64,000 bases of DNA from Sphaerulina vaccinii (taxonomy: Eukaryota; Ascomycota; Dothideomycetes; Mycosphaerellales; Mycosphaerellaceae): contig JAKUDP010000002.1 of NCBI GenBank assembly GCA_022570795.1, forward strand, positions 3,100,001 to 3,164,000, given 5' to 3'. Each line of letters starts with the position of its first letter. The stretch's first letter is position 1. Under the pieces are notes generated by a model. It worked only from the letters and a program-made list of their open reading frames with translations, did no database searches and was not told the origin of the DNA. Positions 11,698 to 22,249 of this stretch are shown piece after piece. Both the position numbers and the translations under genes were made by a program.

Positions 11698-12056
11698 ATG
11701 CTGCTCTTCGCAGTCTTCTCAGGCCTCATCGCATGTGTTCTGGCTGCAGACCAAACTCCGCCAACGGCCTTTGCACTCACACAGCAGTATCGGCCTGACA
11801 CCAAATTCCGGTCCTGCAAGTCGACGGGGGATGTGAAAACCAACTGTGGCTTTTGTTATGGCAGCGGGGAGACCTTCCTGGGCTGGAATTGCAACTGCGA
11901 CAAATTTGTAAGTCTGCCGGCGTATCTAATCACTGTCTCGCAGAAAGCTGATGCTCTTGATAGTGTACTGGAACTCCAAATCGGTGCTATTACATCCTGG
12001 AGTCTGATCCGAATGCATACGCCGCGGTGACCTGTCAGCCAGCTACTGTGAACTGA
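11698..12056 (+). CDS. Small secreted cysteine-rich protein (effector-like)
   Basis: Two exons, 11698-11907 and 11964-12056, joined over a 56-bp intron (GTAAGT donor, TGATAG acceptor), encode 100 residues. The N-terminus MLLFAVFSGLIACVLA is a clear signal peptide with a likely cut before ADQTPP. The mature chain of about 84 residues has eight cysteines, including FRSCKS, TNCGFCYG, NCNCDKF, and three more after the splice (FCTG, NRCYY, VTCQ). An even cysteine number and small size fit an extracellular disulfide-bonded protein, such as a plant-interaction or antimicrobial protein, but I recognise no family. An alternative acceptor (CTCGCAG) would shift the frame and lose the last three cysteines, so the later acceptor is preferred. 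It sits close to the HET gene in convergent orientation. Confidence 0.65.
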
Positions 12057-12905
12057 AGGCCGATACACTGGAAAAGCTGCGGGAGATGGACGACCACTTG
12101 TGATGACTTGTGATGAATGGGAATCCTGGAGTCCCAGCCTTCCATGAGATGGAACCTGCACGTGGCACCGCTGTCCTTTGGTTCCTCACCGGTGATGCGA
12201 CCATGTAACACTCGTATCGTGATCGACAGAGGGCAGACACCCGATCCAGCGCGCAACGGCGTACCCAGACATACGAAGTCAAATGACTTCGGCGGCGTAC
12301 GCTGTAATGCTTGCAGGATGTGGATTTGGAGATGGCCTAGTCGAAGTCCAGGAAGCTGAGGTGCTAGATGATGATTGCCTGAGCAGCGGTGGATGTTCGT
12401 TGACAGGCAACGAGACGCGAAGAGTGATTGCAAAGTGGCGGAGTCCTTGGCAGACAGCATAAAAAGCATAAATCCCTGAATGAAAGTTATGCAGACCAAC
12501 TAGCAGCGACCGTTCGAGATGGACATAGCGAAAGAGCACGAAACGGCGGCGCACAAGTTTCGGGAAAGAGATGAGCTACTTGATATCGATATCATGGTTC
12601 GATATGCACTCATCACATTGAATATTCCTTCTCTCTGTATTCGAAGACCCTGGTGGCACTACAATCTGCACTTCATTAATTAATTACATTGCTACATATG
12701 TGATGGCAGAGCTTGCCTTGCCTTTGAGTAGTCGCCGCCGGAGATTAAGGGCTGGCCTACCCAAGGAGCAATACGACACCACTGCACTAAGCCACAAGAA
12801 CGTCAGAGAGCTGCCAAGTGCGTTCTCCAGCTCTCGAAGAAACAGCTTTCGGACTAGCCAGGTAGCACAGAGCACCATGTGACCAAGATATGATTGACGA
12901 AGCCA
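12057..12905. other. Convergent intergenic region, about 0.85 kb
   Basis: It lies between the 3' ends of the secreted-protein gene and the HET-domain gene. A 154-codon minus-strand frame (12035-12499) overlaps the secreted-protein exon and has no recognisable motif, so it is not called. Confidence 0.45.
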
Positions 12906-14705
12906 TCAGTGTATCTCATACCTCACCTCATTGGGAGGATGAACTTGATTCGTCATCCAAGCATTCCTTGCCAGCAATTCGCGGACTGCCTCGAGAGGTG
13001 TTGGAAGCGGTTTGGCTTTCTTGTCCGAAACGAAGGGTCGAGGTATAGGAAAGGTTTCTGGCATGGCACGGCTAACATATCGATGGCCTCCTGTTGGTTC
13101 TGCACGAAGTACAGATGGATAGATCGCGCCTTTGAGGTACACGACCATGTCCCCAACTTGCGCTTCTCCTCCAGCTCGAACGCGCCAAGTATTCTGCGCT
13201 ATACTCATCATCACTGTCTCTGTAGTCGGCGCTGTGAAGTTGTGTCGTGCCTTTGAGAACTTGTTCCGTATAGTGCGTTTGAGGCCGCTCCTGTCTCGAT
13301 GGAAATGTACCACTTCACGGCGCGTCATATCTCTCCACTTCTCTCTCTGCCTTCTCTCCTCGAGGATCCACTCCTCCACATAGTCTGACAGCTTGCCGGA
13401 GAAGACGACAGTCTCGCGCAAGTCGTCGAGCGTGTTCACATCCTGCCGTCTCAGCAATGTAGCGATGTGAAAGCCACTGGCCATGAGTATCCGTGAGGGG
13501 GAAGTCTCAGTTCGATTGATGCTGAACTGTGAAGGAGGTAGGGCCATACTTGCAAGCACCTGCTGAGGGTGTAGAGAAGGCAGCACTTTGGCACGGAAGT
13601 CAAAGCACCAAGATGGTAAGCTATCGGGTCCAGGTGCCGCGCTCAGTAGTATACGAGAATGTGGCATCCAATGCAACAGAAATCGTGTGACTGCTGCGTA
13701 GACTTCTGCAGTGGTCTTGGTATAGTCAACGTGAATCCCGTCTCTCGGGTGCTTGTTTGCTCGTCCATAGAACCTAGCAACCCGAGTGAGACCAAGTAGG
13801 GCAAAAATGCGATCGCGGTCGTCACTTGCTTCGAGATGCCGCGAGCTTGCCAGGAGCTGGTACAGTTCCGTCGCTGTTTCCACACTAGCCTCCTCTCTGC
13901 CTTTGGCCAATGTGTTCGACGAGTGTATGGTAGACTTGAGGAAAGCCACTGCCTGGATGTTGTTCGTTCGAGCGATGAAGTCTTTCCATGCTATGCGAAC
14001 GTTACCGGCATGTACTACTATGTCTTGTGCTGCAACACATTCCTGAACGATCCAGGCGCGGTGCAACCAAGGCAAGGACTCTATGGTTTTCATAGACTTG
14101 TCTGTCGTTGGTGGCCATTCGATGGGAGACTCTGAGATCCAGGCTACGACCTGCGATGCTTTGCGAAAGATGTCCTGGAGGATACTGATCTGTCGTGCTT
14201 TTTCTTCATCGTTCTTCTGGTTGATGCAGATGGCATCGACCCAGAGCGATCGATACTCATCTTGGCCAGTATAACGCAGGTGCCTTAGTGCATGGTAAAG
14301 ATTGCGAGTGATCCCCAGGAGATAGCCATTGCATACCAAAGGATGGGTGAGAGTGGTGTCGCCCCAAGCGTAGGATAGAGCTTCGTAATACTCAAACCAG
14401 TTACCGCTCTTGCTGGGTACTCCTAAGCCTTCATGATATGTGATGATCGCAGTTTCGAGATCTGCTCTTAAGATGTCGTCCGGTTCTCCTGGGTGCAGTA
14501 TGAGGAGTCTTGTCTCCCAGGCCTGGAGTGGTTTGTAGACATGTCGCCATATGAGTTCCCATTCATCGGGTCCGTACAGGCTATGCAGCAGATCATGGCT
14601 AGGATTCGTGAATGCAGCAGACGCGAGGATTGCGAATTGTTCAACGCTAACTCTCAAGTCTGCGGGCATGATCTTGTGCGTTTCCTGAGGACGACGGCGG
14701 CACAC
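12906..14705 (-). CDS. Heterokaryon incompatibility (HET) domain protein
   Basis: Single-exon protein of 599 residues. The HET domain is plain: YEALSYAWGD near residue 107, LWVDAICINQKNDEEK near 155, then WLHRAWIVQECVAA near 215. HET-domain proteins mediate non-self recognition and cell death on hyphal fusion in filamentous ascomycetes; many are cytosolic NLR-like regulators or stand-alone HET proteins. Here no NACHT, ankyrin or WD repeats follow. The C-terminal third contains a GDMVVYLKGAIYPSVLR stretch resembling the late region of many HET proteins, but the usual GEAYVHGIM-like motif is not seen. The ATG used is the first in frame; a second one 12 codons on (MPADLRVS) is as good. HET genes are often polymorphic or strain-specific. 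Confidence 0.88.
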   Translation of the reverse strand: MCRRRPQETHKIMPADLRVSVEQFAILASAAFTNPSHDLLHSLYGPDEWELIWRHVYKPLQAWETRLLILHPGEPDDILRADLETAIITYHEGLGVPSKSGNWFEYYEALSYAWGDTTLTHPLVCNGYLLGITRNLYHALRHLRYTGQDEYRSLWVDAICINQKNDEEKARQISILQDIFRKASQVVAWISESPIEWPPTTDKSMKTIESLPWLHRAWIVQECVAAQDIVVHAGNVRIAWKDFIARTNNIQAVAFLKSTIHSSNTLAKGREEASVETATELYQLLASSRHLEASDDRDRIFALLGLTRVARFYGRANKHPRDGIHVDYTKTTAEVYAAVTRFLLHWMPHSRILLSAAPGPDSLPSWCFDFRAKVLPSLHPQQVLASMALPPSQFSINRTETSPSRILMASGFHIATLLRRQDVNTLDDLRETVVFSGKLSDYVEEWILEERRQREKWRDMTRREVVHFHRDRSGLKRTIRNKFSKARHNFTAPTTETVMMSIAQNTWRVRAGGEAQVGDMVVYLKGAIYPSVLRAEPTGGHRYVSRAMPETFPIPRPFVSDKKAKPLPTPLEAVRELLARNAWMTNQVHPPNEVRYEIH

Positions 14706-15561
14706 CTTGGGCTAGCATGAGCGTCACGTCTCATGCCATTCATGGTCTGAACTGCAACAGCACATGCCACTGGGAGGCCAAGCGTCCACAGGTAGAGGTA
14801 GATGATCAGGCTGAGGTAGAGCTGAAAGCTGCGCACATTGTGTGCCCACTTCGAATCCTTCGACGCCACCGTGTCTGTGGCTGTGCGGTGTCACACTGCA
14901 GCTGGCGCGTCTCCAATTCCATAAAAGTTGTGTGCCCTGAAGCAAAGGCAAGTAATAAAACTCGTCAAGATTCAGGCCAGCAGCCTTCGAGTCGATTATC
15001 CGTGAAGGGCGACTGATGTTGTAGGACCTTCTCAGGCTTCATATTGCATCTCTACAGAAACAAGCCATCTCGACTTTCATGTTCACATTTGCAGCGTCAG
15101 AACGCCTTCAACGACGCCGACGCCATGTATGTCTCTCACGCCAATCGCTATCATCTGCAACTCATGTCCAGTCCAAACGCCAGAAGACCGTGAGGTCAGA
15201 ATTGCTTTTCTTTCAGACCGCCCTAGAAGAACAGGCTCCATGCCTTTGAAGAAGAGAAGAGAAGTTCCCAATGCCACCAAACGCACCAATATCTCCCAAA
15301 GATATGCTGAGAAGAAGTAGAACAAAATGCGCCCTCAAACATCCCTTCGCAAGAGCAGTCGCAAAAACGCACTGGGGTACGATGTTGAGTTAGTTGTAGA
15401 TATGTAATAGCTGCGCCGGATTATACTTTGCAGTTGTAGTAGTCCGAAGTTAGATCTAGATCCGTAAAGTGAGGTAAGGTGAAAGGTTATTAGCGATAAA
15501 CATTGTACACGTGAGTCTTCATAACCGCGTTGAGGTAGGGATCGAAAGGGCGCAGCCACCA
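14706..15561. other. Intergenic, about 0.85 kb
   Basis: It lies upstream of the HET gene and downstream of the Uds1-type gene. A 63-codon plus-strand frame (15129-15320, MSLTPIAIICNS...) is covered on the minus strand by an 80-codon frame with a hydrophobic N-terminus. Neither matches a family I know, so I leave both uncalled. Confidence 0.4.
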
Positions 15562-18500
15562 TCAAGCAGCCTGTTGCGCCCGTTGTTGATGAGTGCTCAG
15601 AGGACTGCCCGTGGAGAGTCCAGCTGGTAAGCTATGTGCGCTTGGTGGGCTTCCAAGGCTTGTGGCGGGTGTGGTGCCATTCGTGAGACTCGTGCTGCCG
15701 CCGTGTGAAGATGCAAGGCTGTTGAGGCGGTTGTGGGCAAGACTGCCCGATCGAGTTCCAGGACCACGGCCTAGAGGAGAGTTAAGTTGGCGAGTTTTCC
15801 TGACTTCGGTTTCGAGGCGGCGACGTTCTTCTTGCTCGGCCTATCATCAAATCATTAGCATGGTAGCTCGTACTTGGGAGATCGCCAGTTCACTTACCCG
15901 CAGCAGCCTCAGCCCTTCTGCCCTTGACTCGCGCATCATCTTCTTGAATTCCTGTCTCAACACCATCACGCTTGTGCTTTCCTTGACCACACCATCTGGA
16001 TCACCTGGAGACTTGACTCCCATCCATTGCACTTGCGTATCGCCCAGTTGAGTCTCAAGCTGATCTGCTCGCTCGCGCAAAGTGTCAATCAGGTTCTCCA
16101 GTTGACCGCGCTCCTTCTCCAGTTCGAGTGACTCGCGGGTCATCTCTTGAAACTCAGTCATCATATCTTGCAGCTCTTGCTCGAGCAGCTTCGTCTTCTC
16201 GGCCTGTTCGCGTTTCAACTGCGCAATTTCTTGGTCTTTGAGCGCTGCGAGTGCGTCCAGCTCAGCCTCGGTAGCTCCAGCTTCCTTCTGTCGCTCCTTA
16301 CGCGTGCCATAGGCGCCTTCGAGCTCGGCTTTCGACATTGTCAGCTCGGTTGTGAGCCTGACAAGCTCGGACTCCATCTCCTGCATCTCCTGTTGAGCAT
16401 CTTCCAACTTCTGTTTATGATCGTCTCGTTCGGCACCAAGTGAATCCCGCTCTGCCATCACTAGAGTATGTCGCTCATCGACCGCCTTGCTTCGAGCTTC
16501 AGCAGCTTCTACACTCTTGTGCAGCTGCTCAAGTTCAGACATGACATCTTGCATTTCCTGCCGAGCTTGTTGTGTTTGCTGATCTGCGAAGAGGTGATTC
16601 TCCACAGCCTTCGCCAGATCTTGCTGTGTTGCATCGTATGAGCTATTGAGCGCTTCATAACGTGCCTGCAATTCTTGAATCTCACGATCTTTCTCCATGT
16701 CAGACTTGCCATTCAGGTCTCGTTGCTGTTGTATTTGGCGTCGAAGAATGTCTTGCTGTTCCTTGGCGCCATTTGACACATCGAAGAGATGCTGAACGCA
16801 AGCACTGAATGCTTGCAACGAGAAGTCTTCTCGGATTGGTGAGCTTCCAGCGCTGTTACGAGCATCGTCGGTGCTGCCTCGTGCTTTCTGCTCAGCGCAC
16901 ACAATGTCCCACAAACCAGCTACAACTGTCTCGTATTCTGCGACTCTTTGAGCCTGAGTGGCGGCAATAGATTCTGCTTCCTTGATACCAGATGATGCAT
17001 GTTTCGCGATTTCTAGCTGTTCGTTGTGTTCCTGCAGGAGCTTTTCTAGGGTATGCAAGCTGTCCTCGAGATACTGCAGCTGCACCTGGTAGCCGTGTCC
17101 GGTCACTTGAGGTGGTGACTGAAGATCGCTGAGGGCTTGAATGACAGATGATGTTTGCAGTGTGCTGTGAAGTTGACCGTTGAGGCTTCCCAGCTGCTGC
17201 TCAATGGCATTCCGTGTTTCCGAAGCACTGTCTTGCACACGAGCATAGTGTGCTCTGTTCTTATCGCGTTCCTGCTGCATAATCTGCATGTTGTTCTCCA
17301 GGAGTATGAAAGTGTTGTCCAGTGAGCCCTTGGCGGTGTCGGAAGACTTGACTTCGGGCTCTGCATCGGGTTCCTGGCCACGCACTTGGCTGGCTTCAGT
17401 GATCACACTACGAAGCTGTGTATTGAGCTGTCCCAGCCTCTTGTGCATGCTAGTCATTTGTTGTTCGTGCTCTGTCCGTTGCTGCTCCGCTCTCTGTCTC
17501 AAGCTATTCAGAGTCTGCTCGTGCTGCATTTGCATCTGCTCTCGCATGCTCGCAAGTTGCTGCTCATGCTCATCTTGCATCTGCTGAATCGTCGCCTTGC
17601 TCATAGAAGACGAGGGTGCGCCTTTCAGAATGTCCCGTATGCCATCGAACTCATCAATACCATCAGGCGCATGTCCGAGCACTTCGTCATCGTCGTCAAG
17701 GTTTCGGTGTCCGTTTGCAAGCCAGGCCTCTGAGGGCTTGTTCACTTGATCTGCCAGTACCGCAGCAGTGTGTCGGAGGAGTGTCCGCTCCACCACTAGC
17801 CGCCTGTCCATTAGTGTTCTGATCTGCTCATTGAGCTCATCCACTTTCTTCATGCTCTGCGTGAGCTCGTCCTCAGCTTGAGACAAGCCACTCCCGCTCT
17901 GGTTGCTGCTCGTCCTCTTTCTGCCACCAAGCAAACTGTGTCTATCCTTGTCCGGACTCTGAGGCGTATCTGGCCTGCCGTCCTTCTTGCCCGATGAATA
18001 CAACCTGTTAATGTTCTGCGCCGCATCCTTCATCTTATTCTCCAAAGCCAGCTTCCTCTCGGCGGCCTCGATTCTAGAGTTCAATCGAGCGTGCTCCTTC
18101 TTCAGCTCATCAATCTGTGCCATGTCCAAAATCTCAAAAGACTGTGTATCCAGCAATGCCGTCTCATATAGCAGATGGCGGCCCACTACATCGTGGTTTC
18201 CGCCATTCACTTTCGTGTTCAGCTGTATGTGCTGGCTCATGGCCGAGTCGTCTAAGCCAAAGCGGATGTCAGCAAAATGGCTACCATTGTGTGTAATGCC
18301 GTTCGTCTTCGCGTGCGTAGCTGCAGACACTGGAATCATCGGCGGATCTGGGAAGCTTGCATCGAAGTCGAAATCACCGTAGCCTCCGTTCGTGCTCTGA
18401 CTTAGGGCGTGGGCTCTCGTTGGCATGGCGGGGAGTGGTTTGCCATTCACATATGAATTCCGCGCCGAGGAGAGAGGACTCCCATATCCAGAACCATCAT

Positions 18501-18573
18501 AGAGTGATGCGTCTTCCGGTATCGACTTCCGCCCGTTCTGATGCGCATAACCATTGCTCTGCATCGCGTCCAC
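15562..18573 (-). CDS. Uds1-domain coiled-coil protein (up-regulated during septation)
   Basis: Two exons, 18573-15898 and 15840-15562, joined across a 56-bp intron (GTAAGT, GATAG), give 984 residues. The N-terminal 100 residues are polar and disordered. Residues about 125-270 match the Uds1 domain: ETALLDTQSFEILDMAQIDE, then a lysine/glutamate-rich coiled coil (KLALENKMKDAAQNINRLYS). From about 320 to 890 the chain is nearly continuous heptad-like coiled coil rich in Q, E and L. The spliced second exon adds AEQEERRRLETEVRKTRQLN and a Ser/Gly/Pro-rich tail. Uds1-domain proteins are linked to septation in fission yeast, and filamentous homologues are large coiled coils, so a structural role at septa or cytoskeleton is inferred. 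Retaining the intron would end the protein 16 residues after the donor. Confidence 0.85.
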
Positions 18574-21500
18574 CTCGTCCTCCTACTGCCGCTGCCGGAG
18601 ATCGCACACAGCGCGTTGATCGTCGTCTCGTTTGCATAGGACTCGAGTGCTATGCTGGTATATGCCTGCGCCGCTTCCAGCACGATTAGAGCCGCCCTTG
18701 GCAATCTAAGCGCTTGATCATTGCGTAGTCCAAAAGGTCCAAGAAGGCGGCCAGACTCCAAGCGAAGGTGAGATGTAGTGGTGGTGGTGAGAGGATTGTT
18801 AATGTCAGACGGGATGTATTCGCGTCTCGGTCAGACTTCTGTGCTACCTTGCCGGTGACACTCAAAATGGTACCCTAGAAGAATCGCGTGTTCGCGTCAC
18901 AGGGATGGCGACAGTAACGTTTATTGCCAATTGCCTCTTTCTTGCTTGCCGTGCCTGAGAATTCCTTGCTGCTCGCCAACGACAATGTTCCACTCTCCAA
19001 CAGGCGTTGTACCAACAAGACGCACAAGAGAAGCAGAAGAGAAACAGTGGAAAATCACAAAAAACGAACTTCCGGTGCAACGGCTTTGAACGTGGGCAGT
19101 ACCAGGAGAATTGGTGAATTAAAGTTGCTACTACCGATCGGACCACCACTGCGGCGACCGTTCATAGGCTCATCTTCCTGCTGTTGTGCCTGACGGTCGC
19201 GGCCGCTTGTTCAGGAGATTCTCCACTAACGCTGCGCGCATGAGCCCCTTTCACGCGACCTGGCAAATCAATCTTGTGAAAGCGCGGCAGATGGGTGAAG
19301 AAGTCATATATTTGAGTGCGGCCCATAGCACGTAGCGCAGATGTCTATAGACGCTGATGACGGAGTGGGTGTGAACAGCCGACGCACAAGAAACCTGGAG
19401 ATGAACGCGAACGCGTACCAAGCATCTCGTGTTTGATGAAGTGAATGACCATGAATCAAGATTGACTATAGTCTATAAGATTTCAAAACGTCTGCTATGA
19501 TTGGAAATGCCGACAGAGGGAACCCTGGTACATCAATGTCGTTGCTCGTTCTCATTATCAGTGCCATCGACGACAGATCAGAATTGATCGGACTCGTCGC
19601 CGAGCACATTCCTCAAGGAGTACATGCATTTGGGCACCGTCTACATTGTGTTCCAGATCAGTGATCCCACAGTTGTTGTTACGATACTGCTCGCCGAATA
19701 CTGTCTGTTCTGCTGCGATGATAGGTCGCCAATCGATGAATCGCGCAAGCTGACAGCGAGCAGTATCCTTGGTGGGTGCATAGTCAGCTGCAATGTCAGC
19801 AGCGTATTGATGATCAAAGTTCTACTAGGATTGTAGTGATCTCGGATTGTTCTCCGATGCAGTTGTGCGACTCACACTGTTCGTCATGCATCTTTGCTTC
19901 TTATGACGACCGCATTCCTCAACGCAAGCGCCTAGAATGTATTGTGTACCGTTCGTAAGCAAAGAGCGTCATTGTGTACAGAGCTCGGATAGGCCATGAT
20001 TTAAACCGATCATCGGAGTCGGACATGTCGAGGAATGGTTTGCCACTAGTGTCCGAGTGCATCTTCACAATCGCGAATCAGTGTCATTCGATAACAATGC
20101 CACCACCCTGCGGAAACACCATTGATCTTCCGATTGTTGCAACAACGCTGGTGGCTGCCTTGAAGAATACTGTTGGTTTCGGCTCTTGTGAACTTCTTGT
20201 TGCGCCCCGAAAGCTAGAGAGACAATTGAGTTGATCGTGTAGAACCAAGACAGGGTACAGCTGTTGAGCTAGACGCGAAGTCGATGCGAAGCCTTATACC
20301 TGTGACACCGACCGGCGTCCGGCGCACAAAAGCAGGCTGAAGATTGCCTCAAGTACCGTGGTGCTTAGGTTGCTGGTCTTGTCAGGTGGTGAGAACTTGA
20401 CTGCCTTGACAGATCAATCACTAACCAACGTTAAGACTGGAAGTTCTGTTATGTTGTCGCCTGTTGTTGTGGACTTCGTGTTGAACTTGTTAGAATGACA
20501 CGAGTTGGGCTATATCATCGGTCCTAGGATGTTCATGGTCTGATGAGGTTTGCTCGACCGCTGTGGGGTGGACATGCCGCAGACTTCGAAAGTATGCCTC
20601 GAGCTCCGCGACCTGCTAGCAAATGGCATTGAGTGGATCCCCAACATGGTTGCAAGATTGATTCGCGCCGGTGGTGATACTAGAAGTCATTACAGTGAGT
20701 TTGAGGTCGCTGCCAAAGCTGCGCTCTCTGATTTGAGCTGGGCATGAAACATCTCTGCGGTTCGTCTGCAACTGCAGTGCCTTGGCTACATGCCATGGAC
20801 AGAGATGATCGTAAAAGTCTGACGCTTCAATTCCCGCCATAAGGAGCAGCATGAGCTTCGTTGAGATTTGAAAGGGTATTCGTTCTGATTGTGGATTATG
20901 CACTATACAGTTGCACTCATGTAGTGCCTGGCTCAAGCTGTCACATATTAGTACCAGACCACACCCAATAATGCGATGAGTACGTACCCTCCATGGATTG
21001 CTCAGCTCAAAGCCCTTTGGTGCCTTCACATTATCCGTCTGTCCTCGCAGAAACCCAGTGAGCCGCCTGTCTCGGTCCATCACTGCGCGCATTCTGTCAG
21101 CATCTCCTCCTCGCCTCCGCTGTCAATGTCCAACATACTCTGCTTGTCCCACTGGTCCACCGAATGCCGTGCTCGCTTTCCTCCGTTTTGCATGTGTCTG
21201 AGTTTGCTCAATCCCGCGCCTGTCAAAGTGAAGAACTGTTGCTATCATTAGTGTCTTGCGCATCGCTCGAGGTCGAAGATGGAGGTTCGTACGCCGATGC
21301 AGACTGCATAAGGCAGGAGGGACTCGAAGGGAACGCCCATGGTGGTTGTTGGTGGCCGCGCCGGGTGGTGTCGTCGTCAATGGGCGGGTGTAGTCAAAGT
21401 AGTTGTGCTTGGTGATGCTGAAGTTGGAGATGGCGTTGCTCGGCTGGGTCAGAAGTCGAGGCTGAGGAAGGCACGATCAACAGAACTCTGCATCACATGG

Positions 21501-22249
21501 GAAGAAACTCTTTCTCTACGTGGTACTGTCATTGTGGAAAGCTATATGAACCTGTATATTGTTCACACACTGCCATCACTTGGACGTAGTGTGCCGGGGT
21601 ATCTGTGCTGGCCAGTGAGTGGGAAGCGTTGTCCCAGCGGTTTCGTGAGGCCAACTCAGCTTGCACTCAGTAGGGAGAGGGCCGTCACCGCAGTCGTTGG
21701 GAGAAAGCGCATTTCTACCCAACAACAGCGACAGATCCCATCAAACAACGACGGCAGAAGTGTCGCATCGAGCTCCAGTGTCCATCGAACCGCAGAACAC
21801 CCACCCAAATCCCATCGAGGAGGCAGTCACGGCGGTTGGTGTGAGTGCCCGCATTAGTCAGGTGCAAAGCACGAACAACGACAGCAACAACGCGCTCAGG
21901 ACACGTCGCCATCCCTTCATATCAGCTACAGACCATCTACAAGGCAGAAAACGCGTGATAAAGCTACTACGACACGTCCAACGACAGGTCTTGGCATTGA
22001 AGGCCGCATACTGGGCCGCGGAGTGGTGACCACCTGTGGACTCAGCTCGAAAGAGTGGTCTTTGAAGAGCATCACGGACTGAGGAAGTGAGAGAGTGAGG
22101 AAGAGGATAGTCACATGGGATAGTCTGGAATCATCTGCCAGAGAAGGCAAGGCACGGTGGCTACCATAGTGCTGAACCACAACGCGCACCCGAGCCCCAG
22201 CAGGGTGCGCGGCCGCGGCGTAACCTACAAAGCTGTTGCTGCTGAACAG
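18574..22249. other. Divergent intergenic region, about 3.7 kb
   Basis: It lies between the divergent Uds1-type gene and the MYST acetyltransferase gene. No domain-bearing frame is visible; the longest frames (158 and 172 codons near 20.6-21.1 and 21.3-21.9 kb) lack motifs. The reading frame of the acetyltransferase is open back to about 22157 without an ATG, so the last 100 bp may be coding through an unseen 5' exon. Confidence 0.45.

Noticed and set aside
15083..15325. 80-codon minus-strand frame with a hydrophobic start, considered as a small mitochondrial membrane protein
   Set aside because: No match to any small ATP synthase or translocase subunit I know; opposite strand equally open.
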